Of a DNA stretch of 64,000 bases, positions 34,401 to 49,400 are shown in pieces. Under the pieces are notes generated by a model. The model saw only the letters and a list, made by a program, of their open reading frames with translations, made no database searches and was not told the DNA's origin. A program made the translations under genes and the position numbers. Source of the DNA: Heligmosomoides polygyrus polygyrus (Eukaryota; Nematoda; Chromadorea; Rhabditida; Heligmosomidae); the NCBI GenBank assembly GCA_947396885.1, contig OX377203.1, forward strand, positions 9,595,298 to 9,659,297, read 5' to 3'. Each line of letters opens with the position of its first letter. Within the stretch, counting starts at the first letter, position 1.

Positions 34401-37400
34401 CAACTTCGCATTTCCAGCAAAATGCTGTGACTTTTACGTTTACGCCAAGAATGCAACTGAAAATACAACTGCGACGTACGTATTGGAGACTGGGTCCGTC
34501 ACCCAGTCGCTGGCGACAGCGAGGAACTGCCAGTATCCCAGCAGCAGCCATGATCCCGCCATCGTGAAGTGCAAGTCTCGATGACACTGCAATGGATGTT
34601 CGCTTGTCGCTCTCCAGTTGAGGCAGGAATCGCAGTTTACCTTTTCGATGGTGTTCCTCACGTCACCCGGTACTGACCTCGCGAACTCGTCCAGCATCTC
34701 CTGGTACTGAGGTAGGTTCCGCCTGATGTACAGTCCTCTGTACGAGTACGACGTGGCAGCTAAAGCTGCCACCGTATTCAACTGTATCAGCGGGAACCAC
34801 AGATTTGTTGACGTGACGGTGAACCTGCCCAGGCACGACCAAGTGCTAGTGACCTGAAGGAGAATTCTTTCTAGATCGAAACACACTATCTTCGTTAGAA
34901 TGTGGTTTAAGCAGATCTCGACGCTCATCTCAAACGTTAAAGAACGGTAGCTGAAGGCATTTTGGGAGCAGAAGTGACTGCTTTAACACGCGGTCGCCAT
35001 TTACCTGGTCATACATCGTTCTGAAGACGAACAGAACGACGGCCATCGACGAGAGGACCACGAAGCCCACTTGGAACTGTAAGTAAAAACGGGCCGTTGT
35101 TGCAAATCTCCTTGAAAATATAGTGGCCTTCGTTTTACCCCGAGCTCGGTCGGTTTCTGAGTGTACCCTGTGAGCACGCTCCTCCAGGTGTTCGTTCCCA
35201 GAAGCTCGGTGGCCCGGAAGGCGTTTCGGGCTTCTAGCGCCAAAAGACCGATGCCTGCAAGATTTAAGCTGTGATAGTCTTACTAATGACGCTAATAAAG
35301 ATATGAAACTTGAACATTTGACGATGATTCCTCCATATTGCCCACTAAAGAAGCACTCAACGTGTGAGAGTACTAATTTTCACTAATACACACAACTTTG
35401 ATTTGCTATAGGGTGTATTCTGTGTTATCTTGACGCCATTCGCCACTGCTCGTCTTAGACATGCCTGTCTATACATCTACTGAAGATGCGTTTTGGCGTA
35501 GCCGCTTCTGACAGATCCTAAAAGATTTGAGGGATTGCTTGCAAGCTGCCTTTCATGTTATGAAGTCGCCCAAATAGTCAATTCGAATAAAAAAGCAAGA
35601 AATTGTCGAAGCAGCTATAAACCTTTCAAGGAGTCAGTAACCCTTTCTCTTCTTTGGCGTACTACGGTTCCTGGGATATTTGACATTTACACCTACTGTA
35701 AAAGTGAAGCAACGCTTCTGTTTACGCTAGGTTGGTGAGAGCACGCCCGGCTTGGATGAGATTTCACGAGGAGATGAGGCAAAAATCAACAAGACTGAAA
35801 CTCTTATGACAAAAAAAATCTGCTCTGGGTGCATAGTCCACTCTGTCCATTCATTAAAAATCATTCGATATGGGCACAACAGCCAGCCACTTTACTTCTA
35901 CCTCAAGCTACCGTAACTACACAGGGAGACACCCAACGTACGAACCCGGATTGAGCAGTAGAAGAAAAGCGCTAGGCTTAAAAAGATCCAATCGAATATT
36001 GTTCTGTGCTTAAATTTCACCTCATATATGCTTACTTCAGAGACACAGAGATAAGCTATACCTGGGCTTACGAAGTGTTCTTCAATTGCTCTACACACAC
36101 ATTTAGGATAATTCAGGATTCAGTTGATTAGCGTTCGCCATTGTGTATTGGATGGAGGCCCTTCCCTAGGAAATTCTTCAGTCAAAGACCTAACTTCCAC
36201 TGAAAGTTCTGGAAAGCTCGACGAATTGACATTATAGAGGGATGAGTGTTTAGTAATATTAAGCTGTCGCAAAAATACTCTTTCTTTCAAGGTATGTATA
36301 ACTAAATAGAGTTTTCCCTAGATCAATCGTCTCAGGAAAGCCACGCACTTTGTTTAGTACGGTTTTCGTGCGCTTGCAAAAAAACATATGTGGAGGTTGC
36401 TCCAGTTTTTCTAGCAGATCTTTTCCAGGGCTCCGTAAAATCATGATTGAAGTGACCATCAAGTCATCATGCTCTACGATATTAAATTGGGACATTCTAC
36501 GGCAGAGGCTTCTCGTAGCCTTATCAGCGCTTGTAGACGGACCATCCTTGCGGAAGAACGGTGAGACTCCCATAGAAAAATTCGCTTCTGGCGATTTTGA
36601 TCTTAAGAAAAACCGGGTAGCGGGAGCGGGTCGTCGCATAACGATAAAGTTTTTAGAAGAGCCGCCAAAATAAATCCGGAAACGAATACACGTATGTTAG
36701 CAGAGGACCTTGTCATACATCATCACAGGTGAGAATCGGCAAGGTCAAGAAGATGTCGAAGTGGGTGCCCGATGAGCTGACCGAGGAGCAGCGCCTGGGA
36801 AGTTTCCTCACTTGCTCCAACCTGCTATTTCGCTTTAAAAATGAGCCTTTTGTAAGCCGTATTCTAACTGTAGATAAAAGACTGTCGTTTACGATAACAG
36901 AAAGCGGGGTTTTGTCTGGGTAAACAAGAATGCTCCTCTAAATTTCCTTCCTAAGCCCGACCTTCACCCTAAAAAAGTTATGCTTACTTTGTGGTGAAGG
37001 CGTAACCAATTACAGCTTTTTGCAGCCTGGTCAGCGGTCGCAGAAAAGTCTTAACGCTCTGATTTAGATAAAAGATGTGTTAGAAGATGCAAAAATTGTG
37101 ACCGCAAGCGGTGATAGAGGATGTCAATCCTGTTTCAGGACAACTCGAGGCCACACACCTCACAAATCGCTCGGCGAAAATTGAACCATTTAGGTACCGA
37201 AGTTCTCCCTCCCCCACCATATTCCCCATTCCTTTTTCCCTCTGACCGTCATCTTTTTCGAGCTCTTGATTCTCATTTAACAAAACAGTTCACTAATTTG
37301 GCCGAATTTGGCCGTTGAATGTGTCCTCCTTGATGTCGTTAATTCCTGTGATCTCAATTTTAATTGCAGAAGATTGGAATCATTACCTTTCCGTTGGCAA

Positions 37401-40400
37401 AAAATTGTTGATTCTAGCGATCTTTCTCACGATAAGCACGATTGTGTTTAAGCTGCGATAAAGCAGTTTGAAGAAAGCGGCCACTTTCGTCTATTAATAT
37501 TGCAACAGCTTAATATTCTCAAGCATGAGCAGGACGATGAAACCTTAGTACAGTGAGTTACAGTAATGATTGGTCATTCTGTTTCATTAGTGTATGGAAT
37601 CAAAAAGTGTCCAATTATTTTTGGAATACTGGATCTAGCGGATAGTACATGATATATCTCCATTAGTAGGTAATATACCTCCAGTTGTGTTGTTAAGAAC
37701 AGCTACAATTCTTGTATTAAACAGCTCAAAATCAATCAATTTCGAGCGAAGTGTCGACCTAAACTTCAGCCTACTCCAAGCAAACGAGAATTACTCTAAC
37801 GGACTTTATGAACTTCGCCGTGGTAGTCCACGTTCTCCCCTTGTCAGCTCTACAAACATAGTATAACATACCGCACGACAGGAGCGATGTGGTGACGATG
37901 AACCAGAATCCGCAGCTGTATGCTCGCAGGCCAAGAAGTGCCGGGTGCCGGAACAGTATGACAGCTAGAGCTGCCGTCGCCAGCACACACGAGCGAGCGT
38001 TTTGGAAGAACACTTGCGGGTCCTGCAGGTATTGGTGTAGGTTGCATGGGTTTAGAATTACTTACACTTTGTATTTCGTAAACGACCCTCGCTAAGTTAA
38101 AACTTAATTGACTCTTCCCTTTCATTCCTTCACAGTTGAAGCTAGTATTACACTTGTTCCCCTTACCGTCTTATGATCTACATACTCACATTATACTGAG
38201 CCTAGAGAAATCTCTAAATTGCAGTGACCTGATCCAACTACTGATGCTTATGGTTATTTCCTCCAATGACGAGCTTGAGTAGAATTGTATAAGCTTACTT
38301 CCTCCAATGATAATACTTAGCAAATTGTAGAAGCTGGTCTAATATTTTGTATTTCATCATGCAGTTTAAAGTAGTTGTGTCACCTATTATATAGGCCACT
38401 TCGTAGTCTAGGTCTGGGTTGCCGGCTCCACATCAAATCTAACCAAAACGTTCACCTAAAAAACATCTGCTTTTAGCCCCCTTCTGCCTCGTTTTAAGTT
38501 TCGGAAACAAACTGAACATTTTCCAAAGTAAACTTATCGTATTCCAGAATAAACTAAAAAGCCTAGAGTTTAGAAAAAAATGTAATACCACTTCATTCAA
38601 AACTTTTTAGTTTATCTGTTCCAAAAAGCAAACACCCAGTTCGAAAGTTTATAAAAGTTTATTTTTCAGGAAAGAATAATGGTTGAAAGCTCATGCCTAA
38701 AGTAATGCTTAAGGTACAGAAAGGCTGAATTTGTTCAGTGTTGAAAAGTAGATTGTGCCGAGCACCCGTGGTATTCACGTCAGAGGAGACTGAAAGCCAA
38801 CACTTTTCTTTTTAAAATTGAAAAATTCTAAGAAATTTCCAGCAGAGTTTCCTTGATAAGCGAGCCAAATGCAAAAAATTCAAAGAAAGTCAAACTAAAT
38901 TTCTCTAAGCTTCACATAAACAGGAGGTTGATTTAACCTTCTCGAAGAGTCTTTCATTTAGGCTGAAGACGATCTTTCTAATCTTCCTATTTCGAAGAGG
39001 TTCAGCTTGATTTTTAAAGTCTTCATAGAAAAGAGTTCAATTTGGTTGGAAAAGCGTAACATTTCACTAAAAATTAAAGTTTAATGGCAGAACACTTCAC
39101 TGAGATTGGGATCTGCACATATTCATTCTGCTTCAAACACAAAAACAAATCCAGAATGTGAGTAATTTTACTGTGCACCGAAACTGCTAAACGAACCAGC
39201 GGTCTTCAAATTTTAAATAAAAATTGTACAAACGTTTATAGAGAACATTATTCGAATCTAGAAGCAATAGGTTATCAGATCGGTAGTGGTGCGTATAAAA
39301 TAAAGCGCAGTCACACCGCAGGTGTTCCTTTTCATACTGGAATATAGACTACTTATGTTTTCTTCTGGGGCCAGATTCTTGAACGACTTACCGGCCTGTA
39401 GTTGTAAAATCTACCTTCACTCCCTCTTACCCGTGGTCCATGAACGCGCGACGGGGAAAATCAGCAGCATGTAAATGTCAAGTTAAATGCTACCTCGCTA
39501 GCGCGTTCAGGGCCCGGATTCAAACGAACACGCCAGAGGTAAATCCTACCCTGTTTTTCTTCGACGGCCTATTACCCGCCACTTTCTGGGAACTTACCTC
39601 TGTTTCATGACAGCCAAGGCAAGGGTCTTGCTCCGCTGCCAGGGAAGATTTGCATTGGGTCAGAAATTAGCAGAAGAGCTAAACCCTTGCATGGAAGTAA
39701 ATGTTCCCCGACGTGCTGACGAGGTAGCACATCGACACTCACTTCAAGTTTCCCCGCCGCGCGTTAATGAGTCTGGAGGTGGGTGTTAATCCTGCACTAA
39801 CCCGCAGGTTAGTCATTCATGAATCCGGCCCCTGGTTTTCCCCGCCGCGCGTTTTCGAATCGAACATAAATGGGGAGTGGCGGTAGGTTTTGCACTTAAC
39901 TGCCTGTAAGTCGTTCATGAAGGGGTAAATGTTCTGGTCAGATTCATGAACCGGCACAGTAACGTTCCTGCCGAAGCAAGAGTTTTGCTCTCCCGCTAAT
40001 TTCTGACCCAGCTCAACGACTCTGGCCCGTTGCCAACTCACCAGCCAAATCATTGCTCGAAAGGACGCCTAGAAGGGTCAGAAATTAGCAGGAGAGCAAA
40101 ACCTTTGCTTATGCGGTTATGAATCAGAAACAGAAGTAAGTTCGCACTAAGTTGTCGTCGAGGTAAATCGGGGTAGGATTTACCGCCGGCTGCCTTCACG
40201 AATCCGGACCTGATCTCACAGCATAGCTGCAAATCGTGTGTTAAGTGCTACCTGTCCTTTCAGTGTCTCGTCCTTGAGGAGGATGTGGGCAACGATCAAC
40301 GCCATTTCCGTGAGGAACAGTGCCGCCGCGCTCAGAGTTGGAGCAGAGACGAACGAGCTCTGCAACCAAACGCGTACATTAGGGGGGTGCTGTGGAAAAG

Positions 40401-43400
40401 TGCAGTGAACAACCTGAACCAACTTTCGTGTCGGAGTAGAAGGCCAGTTCCGATTTGTTAACCGTGCAACGGGCTCCTGCGAACTCTTCGTCGCACACAC
40501 AGACCGCCTGGAATTTATAACAGCAATGATAAAAGCCAGAGCCGTTTCGTTTGGTTCTAAGAAGATTTTTGAGCGTTTTCTTTATTCCAAATGTCAATGT
40601 TTGGAAAAGAACGCCTTTGCCCACTTTCTGCAGGTATGCCCTTTACGACCAATCTTTAGGCAGAGACGGTGATATTGTCGTGTCGAGCCCAGCACAGATT
40701 GACTAACGAAACGTCGGCAGATCTTACCACAGTTTTATCTTACCATTTTCACCCGAAACACCGTGATGAAGATGTGTTTGGCTATTATACGCATATACTG
40801 CTATACTGGTGCTATACTTGGTTAGAACTTCGTAGTGATAACGACCACCTCCCTAGCGCTACTGATAGTCGTTACCGCGAGCCGGATTCATCAACGCAAG
40901 TGTCGGTAAGTCGTTTCCAGAAATTAACCTAACCGGCCTCATACCAGACGCTCATAGGCACTTGCGCCTCACAAAGTTCGTGGAGAACGATGCCGCGCCG
41001 TAAGTGGAGGGCTGTTGTGCAATGGCCGCCATACTCGCAAAAGCAATATTCCACCGCATAGTGCAATATTTCAAAATTTTGTTTTGGTTTTTCGAGAACT
41101 TTTGACGCCGCGATGTTTTGATGTGAGGTGCTAATTTGAAATTTTCGTCATCTAGAAAGCAAACTGAGCAATACAAAATTGCTCACATTCCACTCTGACC
41201 CAAAGCTATGGTTCATAGTAGACTTAGGATTAGAATGCTGTCTATTGCAATCTTGAAATTTGTTTTTGGCGGAATTCCAGAGCCCAGAGATTGCCTTATC
41301 GACACCGACAGCAGCAGCCCCTTGCGGGGTGAATCAGCTAATGGCGGGTAGTGGGCAGGTACTTCATTAGGGAAGCGTCACTTTTCCTCTTTTCGGTCCC
41401 TCAGCGAGGGAGTGTTGTGCATTAGTATTGCGTTAACTTAGCATCCATCACCTTGCCCTCACCTTGACTGTCATGTTTACCGTTTCACGCAGCGCTCCTG
41501 TAATCCTAGAACTATGCAGGGATCAGCACTAGCTCTTTATAAGGACTTCTCAATGACGGCAGGAACAGTAGGCCAAACCCAAAACTTTGACCAAATATGC
41601 ATTCTGGTGTTTGTAGTAGAACTAATGTATCATGTAATAAGGGCCAAAAAGTTGCTTATATAACTGTCATAAACGTTTTTCTTATAAAATTTTCTTATAT
41701 AACATATTAGAAAAAAATCGCTCTATTCACATATAAAGGTCGCTAACAAATGGAACTGATACAAGATGAAAAGAGAACAAAATCTCGAAAACGCCCATGT
41801 GTATGCGTCAGTCAATGATCTTCACCGCAAATCTACCACGACGCGCGTTGATGAAACGATGAAGGTGGCGGTTTTGCGATGAGTTTCATCGTTACAGGGC
41901 GGTAAATCATCTAAGAATCCGGGTCCATAAATTTCTGCTAAATGTCGGCACAGCTACTAAGATAATTTTTGCAACTTCTACCGTTGTTGCCCGCTAAGTC
42001 AGAGATGAATCTAGACCGTGGAAGGCAAACACGGTCAGAGCGGCCGAATGGGATTTCTATCGCCGCTAGACCTCATTCTGCAGCACTGAGGAAAAGACAC
42101 AATGGAACGGCTCACTTTGTTTAAACTGCACAAACATACTACTCTTTTGTTACTGCTGCAATGGAGAAAGAACTTCGTCCAACTGTGTGGCTCTGCATAC
42201 TAAGCGTCACGATCAGAAGCAGTGGACGCACATGAGCTCAAACCCAACTTACATTGCTCGTTTACTTGTGTCATTCTCAAGATCATCGGTTTAACTTCAC
42301 AAAATTCTAAGCTGTCAAGGACACCTTTTAGCTAAACTTAGCCGTTTCCAAATCGATCATCTGGTACTTAGGCTGGTTTCCTGTTGTTTTGCCAGAAAAG
42401 GTATCTGCCTCTTAGCCGTGTACTGAATTCTATTTAGTACATAAAATACTTAAAATATTTTACTTAATGAAGCAAAGAAAAGGAAAGCACAGTTGTGTCC
42501 CGCCGCTCTATCCTAGGCCGATTTATTCCTCGACCTCACAGACAATCGAGGTTTGGATCGTCCATGGGTGGTTCGTCCGCTCTTCCTGGAGCTCTATCGA
42601 AATGCCGCTACCCACAGGTGAGAGAGAGTACTAATAAAACAATAGCTACTCAGCACGTGCCTTTTATGGATATCAGATCATAGTAGGGTGCGAAATTCAT
42701 ACTACGTGAGAGAAAGGCGATCTATGTGGAATCCACACATAAGAGCTTAGGAAGCGAAAGAATTCAAAAAGATAAGCGAACGATGCGAAACATGTATCCG
42801 TCACAAGCGCCTGTTTTCTTGCTCTTCAATAAATGTGTTAAACCGTTCAGAGAACTGTTAAAACTCACTCGATCCACCTGCGATTGGCATCTCCCGTGCT
42901 CGCACGTGAGCCCGGTTAGTGCACACATGTTGGGCGACCTCCAGCATGTGAACCCCTAAAGGAAATTGTCAGGGAAAGCAATACTACTACCACAATGATC
43001 ATTACGGCTCCGTAGACAGCGCGAAGTCTGACTCGCTGCGCCGACGATGTTTGACTAGTAGTCTCTTTTACAAAAAGCAGTGCAATACGTGGCGAAAATT
43101 TAACCTTCGACTATTTGTTGAGTCTCTCGTCTTTTTCGGATGCAATACCTATTGCAGGTCACTCGCTAAAAAATTCGCTTCAAAAGAGTTTTTCCTCAAA
43201 TGGTGAAAGCCTCACTTTATGTCTCACTACATCCGGACGAGTTTCAAATCTCTTCGTTCGTATTTTCTTTGGTGAATTGCCACTATACTGTACTGTTGTA
43301 TAAAATATTGTTCCATTCCTGGACTGATATATGCGAGTCAATTAGAAAAAGACGTATGTTCTGTCTCGACATCAAATTTACAGTGGGATTCTCACTTTAC

Positions 43401-46400
43401 TCTTTCTCAAAGCAAATTGAAATAGTAAGAACAAAAGTTTTATGATAATGATCGAACAGTGACATCCTTTTGGAATGACGTGAATTGGTGTGCTGGTTTT
43501 ACAGAGATACAGAGCTTGACCTTGAACGGAAGCTTTTCTTTGATGTTCAACATTGCTGCTCACATTGGAGATTCAACAAAAGCAAACTATAAAAGATGAT
43601 GAAACTGCGAGTGAGGAACTGTAGGTGAGCACCACCAAAGTCAATCAAGCGAAACGCGACACACTCGATGAAATGCATGGCAGAAGCTTTAAACGAACGC
43701 ACCCAAACAAATCGACATCTTTGAATTAGGATGACACCATTGACATATATTCTGCTTCACAGGCCGCGGTTTTACGTTTGAATTCCTGTAGGTTTACATG
43801 AACAGCGAAATTTTAAAAAACGTAATTTTTGTTGTGTAATTTTTACTATTATCTCAACAACAACAAAAGCAAGCTAAAAAAGTGTCCGAAATAATCAAAA
43901 AATAAAAAATAAAACAGAAATTTTTGTTCATCAGTACTTAGCACTCAGCGTGACTGCGGAGTAGAGAAAACTCATACACAAATCTAGCGTGTTCACTATA
44001 GTCTCTCCCCTCTTGATGGCTACGGTGGGCTCTTGAGGAATAGGCAATAAGCAAGTGGAAATTCGGAATTGAACAAAAGTTTGAAACATAATTGGATAAA
44101 AAGAACAGGAAAACCTTATGAGGTGTCACGATCTCGATGAACCGCGATGTATCTCCGCCTACATGCCAACGCCTTCGTTACGGCTTAGGCGATAATATAT
44201 ATGGTACCGTGATGGCAGGCAGAGTGGTAGCGCCATAGCGTAAGACCACCGTAGTGTTGACCGCTGTCACAGCATGTGACGTCCCTGCGGAACCAGCTTG
44301 AGAGCTCACGTAAAATGGAAGAGGTAAAGTAAGGAAATAGGAGAGAACCAGTTCAGGAAATTTATATGCAATTGTAGTCTCATAAAGTGGCTTTGTCTAA
44401 TTAGTTGTTATACTTATACAAGAATATATAAATAATTCAAAGTCATCTGTAGAACCACCAAAATCAAATGGAATCTTGATGAAATTCCAAAAAGAGGATT
44501 CTCGTCGACATCCAGCTAATAGCCCGATAGAAAATCAGATTAGCCGAAGCTCCTTAATAATAGAATAGTAGGAGCCAGGAACAAGGAGCTTTTTCAACAA
44601 CGTTGAAGCCAAAAGAAGAAAACTTGAGAGTTTGAAAAATGATAGAACAATAAATAAATAAATAAAGTAGGTAAACACATACGGTCCAGTGTTCGCGACA
44701 TTTGCAAAGGACGCCGCCCTCCACACGCACACACTTTTCCGTTCCCAATCTCCAGCATTCCGTGCATGAGCTGCGAATCTTCCTATTCCAAGCGGTCTCT
44801 TTTTCACCATCTAGAAGCACTTAGTGTCAAAACGTTCGTTAGGCTGAGGTATCAACTGCTCGTTTGTCTGCTGCAGAAAAAATGGAGGATTGTTTAAACC
44901 ATTTGTAGCAAATTTTCTAAATACAAAGGGTTGCTTGGATTTGATCAAACTACTAGCTTTTTTCCTGACTTTCGCTATTTTAACTTATATGTCAATATGC
45001 AGAATTTGATAAATGGCTAAAACTAGCAAGAAAAAATAAGACAAACTCACCGTCAGTCTCACACTCAATCGTTGTAGGATGGGGTGTTAATCTGCCGTAG
45101 TTGTCGCAGGTGACTTGAACCGTGGATTTTGTGCCGGTGCATGAAATGCTATAAAAGGGGTTTAATAACTAAAACTTAAAAAGCAACACCAATTCCTGAT
45201 TTTAGTGCTGTTCTCTTGAAGTTTCCTTTTCGCTTTTTTCTGTGTGATGCGAAATCATTAAACAGACCCTAGCATTTCATTACTCCACATTGTTGGTATC
45301 TATTCCTTAGAGCATTTAGCAATATGAAGCCACTATTGCTAGCCTAGAATTGCCTGCTCTTTGTCAGACGAAGGCTCGCTTAGCTTACAGCATGTGAATA
45401 ACTGCTTTCTAACCTATTCGAATACAACGTATTGCTTCAGGGTCTAAACATTCGGCTAACCACGTGCTTCTGACAAGCTGCTGATATAGCCGCTTGTCTT
45501 CCAGGAAGTTTCATTCTGCATCGCAGTGCACGAAAATTTGGATCGCCATCAGCCGCTACACGAGTCGGCTAGGAGGCGAGCGACCGCCTTCATGTAAGCA
45601 GCTTTCAGTAGGTGAAGCATTCTTAGCACACTGGACAGATGAGAAGATCACTTTCAAGTGTAATGTCCAACTAGGAATCGAGAATAAACCTGAGGCGACA
45701 AATTTATTATATCTACATGGAGGAATATACAGTATCTTTCCAAACACAGCAAGTGTCATGACCGTTTACGATCTTTGCTGTTCCACGAACCAGTGGATCG
45801 CTCTCTGAGTAGAAATGCTTGTTTGTTTTTTTTTGACTATGTACCGCAGGATACTTAAAAATCGTGACGTTTTCAAAGTGTCGTAAATCACCGATGTTCA
45901 ATTTGCTTCGTCTAATAAATCTGCTGCTGTACTGAGCTTTCCGAACACTGAACAGTGCTGTTGCATCCTTTAAGCAAGTTCGGTAAGCACAAAAAAGCTG
46001 GTCCGTTGCCCTGTGAACTAGAACGTCTTTTGATCTGAAGTGGTCCGCACAGGTCCACATCTCACAGACAGTGCTGTAGTAAATAATTTATGGTAAAGCT
46101 ATACCTCTCATCGTCATCACGTGCAAAGTGCTCATTGCGAATTTCAAAGTACGCGCGAACAAACAAGTGTTCTTTGGCGAACCACAACTTCAATATGAAG
46201 GGCGTCTCAAAGCCGTCAATCCCAAAAAGGGAGTATCGACCAAATCAGTACTGCGGTGGCGAAATTTGCAGGTCTCATAGACAAGATGAATCATGATAGT
46301 ACCAAAAACAAAGACGACAAAAAAGCACTCTCACCGAAATGAAAGCTCTCGAGAAGGAAACGAACTTCACTAGAGTTATGAGCAAGGCAACAGATCTAGT

Positions 46401-49400
46401 TATAGCCTTCAGCAATTATGGATCACATCCAGTTTAATCCTCACACAGAGGAAATGAAGTTTTCAAAAAGCAAGGCATGGCGAAGCACTGAAAACTCACT
46501 TCGCAACCTCTCCAATCTGCAGAGTATGGTTGGCAGGCAGCGCGAAATCGTCTCCAGGTCGGTAAAAGCTTATTGTTTCCAGGTCACAAGACAGTTGGCC
46601 GCCGAACTCTAAATTCCTCTCGGCTTTTCATGAATTTACATTTTTGGTCATACACAATAACTTGTCATTTGTTACAAGGAAACATTCTGAACAATCCTGA
46701 GCTGCTACTGCGCGCAACGGCAAAAACTTCTTTAAGAAACACCGCAGACAGAAAGAACAAAAGGGGTTAGTACGCTATTGCCTTCTACCACCTTAGACTA
46801 ATCACATGTAATGACAAAGAAAAAGGGATTAAAGTGATAAAACAATAGCCAAGAAAGTTAATTAGTTCGCGAAAGTAGTCACTAACACAAGGTGTGACTC
46901 ACTTTAAAAATGAAATATAGAGAGTGATGAGCTACAAGCTGAGTATATTAAGGACAGCGGCACGCTTTTCTATTTGCCAGCAAAAAGGAACTCAACGTCT
47001 GGCAGTGCTGTGATTCAGTAACTGTTAGGACTACAGTTGAAGCGAGCTGCCTCTGTGAGGATCTTGAGTTCAGACTAGAAAACTTACTCCCTTGCAAAAC
47101 TCGGTGTTCCCGAAAAATTAAAGCTTATAGAAGATATGTCAATGTTATATCAGTATGGATTGAGCAATGTAACAGTGTACTATAAACTTGAGAAGGAAAA
47201 AAGGAAAAGGCAGATGTTGAAGAATGAGAGCTACAAGAAAAAATTAAATAAATCAAATCTGTGTAATTAAACCAATTAATTAGTAAAAAATATAAAGCAG
47301 AAAAAATAAGCACAAATGGAATGGTGCACGTGGTAGTATGCCTTATGAAAAGTCGGTAGAAAACGAATGAACCATGGTGCTAGGTATGCAGCAGGTAAGC
47401 GCCGAACTGTGAGGCAGCAAAACGACAAAGTCGGGCAACATATTAACATTATAGGGCGATGGAGAAGTAGCAGAGGCTACGAGACATTTCTTTGTTTTTT
47501 ACCACCGCAATCTTACTGGGCCAACTTGCTATCTTTATTTTTTCAATTTTTAACAATTTTTTTCAATACACGCCATAAACCTTAAATGATACAATGACAT
47601 GCGTACTTTTTGCCAAAAAAATAGTGAAACTCACTTGGGCAACGACAGATTCCAACCGTGTTCGGAGAAGCGGTATCGATGCCAGCAGTTGTGTTCACTT
47701 TCAGGAGAGCTATGTTGCTTCTTAGAAGAGAAACAATTCGAACAGAGTGCGTCTTCTTCAGAAATTTGGAGCCATTTTCGTTTATAAACAGAAGGTCGAT
47801 TTGAGGAGACTGCGTTTCGCTGAAAATCACAGCACTGCATTGTTGTCTTTTCGAAGTATTCCGTAGTCATAAATTGTAAGTATTATATTTGTATAATATT
47901 GAACGATAAATAATACATTGCTAAAGAACAACAATTATTGTTGCTGAAGGGTAATTGAGTTGAATCAACAACGATTTACGAAAATGGTGCGGCATTCAAA
48001 AAGAAGACATTTAATAAAACTTTGCAAAGAGCTAAGGTGTTATTCGGGTATTAAATCTTTATGCTGAACAATTCCTCATTCTTCATTCTAAAAAAATCAT
48101 TGTGTTTTGTTTAAATAGAACAAGTACAATTATTGATTTTTAGCGATAAATAAATTATTTTTCTGCTTCCTTTTTTTCTAGTAAACAAGCCATACCTGAG
48201 ATTCTTCATGAAGGGAAGCACTTCGTTGTTGCGCAAGTCGGCCTCGTCGATCAGATCGGAGTTCTTGTCCAGCGTGCAGAATTTGGCAGCCTTAAAAAGG
48301 AGCGATACTACTAATCTTGTCCGTACATCATGCATATCATGCGTGTCTTACTGAAGCTGGATTCATCAACAATTAAATCGGTAGTTATGTGAGGTACAAG
48401 AAGTAGAGATAAGATACAGATATGAAGGCTTCACCATGGGCACCTCCACTGTTTATAGTAGTTGATGAATTCGGCCCCTGAACGAACAATCTACAAATCT
48501 TTCCTAATTGATTTTCCATGGACACTTACATGATTTTTTTTTTGTATCATAGTAGTGTGACACCAAATTAGCTTTTTAGGAGTAATTAAATCAATTTCTA
48601 AAACAGATAGAAGCAATCCTTATTTTCTAGTGTTCATGTACAAGACATGCTCCTGCTACATTACAAGACCACTGCTCACTCAGGTCAACTCCAAACCTGC
48701 AAAGAAGAAATCTTATTTATTTATTTATTTATTTAAAGACAAGACGGGTTAATTAATTTCGTCTCAACTCGTCCCGACAGAGACCTAAAAAAGAAATTAT
48801 TTAAAGAGGAAGCTAGAAGGGCGAAGAAGTTTTTCGCAAAACTAATAGAGAAGAACGCAAACCCGCAGTCAACCGATCATAAAAAAGAATTGACCATCCA
48901 TACAATGCTTCCTTTAACAAGAGTCTTTCTAACTCTAATTAGATAACCAACATTTAAAGTGGGAAGGAAACAACTCAATATGAAAGAACAGCAGCAGAGT
49001 TTTATGTCATGCCGCCGTGCCGGAAATAACCACCAGCAGGATGCCCTAGGCGGATCACGTTACGAACTACTGTGTTACATAGACCAGTTCGCAATTTTGA
49101 CGTTGCTGACTTTGTCGATAAGGTTATAGAAGTTGGTACAATACAACAAAAGGAGCTACAATACAACAGAAAAGATTTCTAACTAGGGTGAGAAATAGTG
49201 GCAAACTACATAGTTATACTTGAATTCTTTGAGGATGTCTGAATAAAAGAAGACACTGATATGAGACACAAAAAATTCGACCCAAAAATAAACAAAATTT
49301 AAATCCAAGAAAAAAGGGAAAAAATTTAGAACAGTATAACATATGTTGCCTGTATTCTAACCTTCAAAAATATAAATATGTATAGCAGTGTTTTGCTTTG

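Larger units (their letters stand above)
31953..38185. repeat. Segmental duplication, copy B (direct repeat of 1-6201)
   Basis: Matches copy A from the window's first base (about 31953) to an abrupt end at 38185. This copy is the one continuous with the upstream exons of the large gene. It contains the same MITE (33442-33851) and mariner relic (about 36355-37490). Confidence 0.95.

Noticed and set aside
31419..40359. Assigning the membrane region to adhesion GPCRs, polycystins or meckelin
   Set aside because: Domain order is suggestive, but no GPS cleavage motif, PLAT domain or family-specific loop motif could be seen.
45494..45808. Plus-strand 104-codon ORF
   Set aside because: It is antisense to the sushi-like exon 45560-45630 of the large gene, which fits splice phase on both sides.
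46245..46247. Selenocysteine TGA
   Set aside because: No sign of a selenoprotein family or SECIS element. A TGG-to-TGA change or sequence error is simpler.
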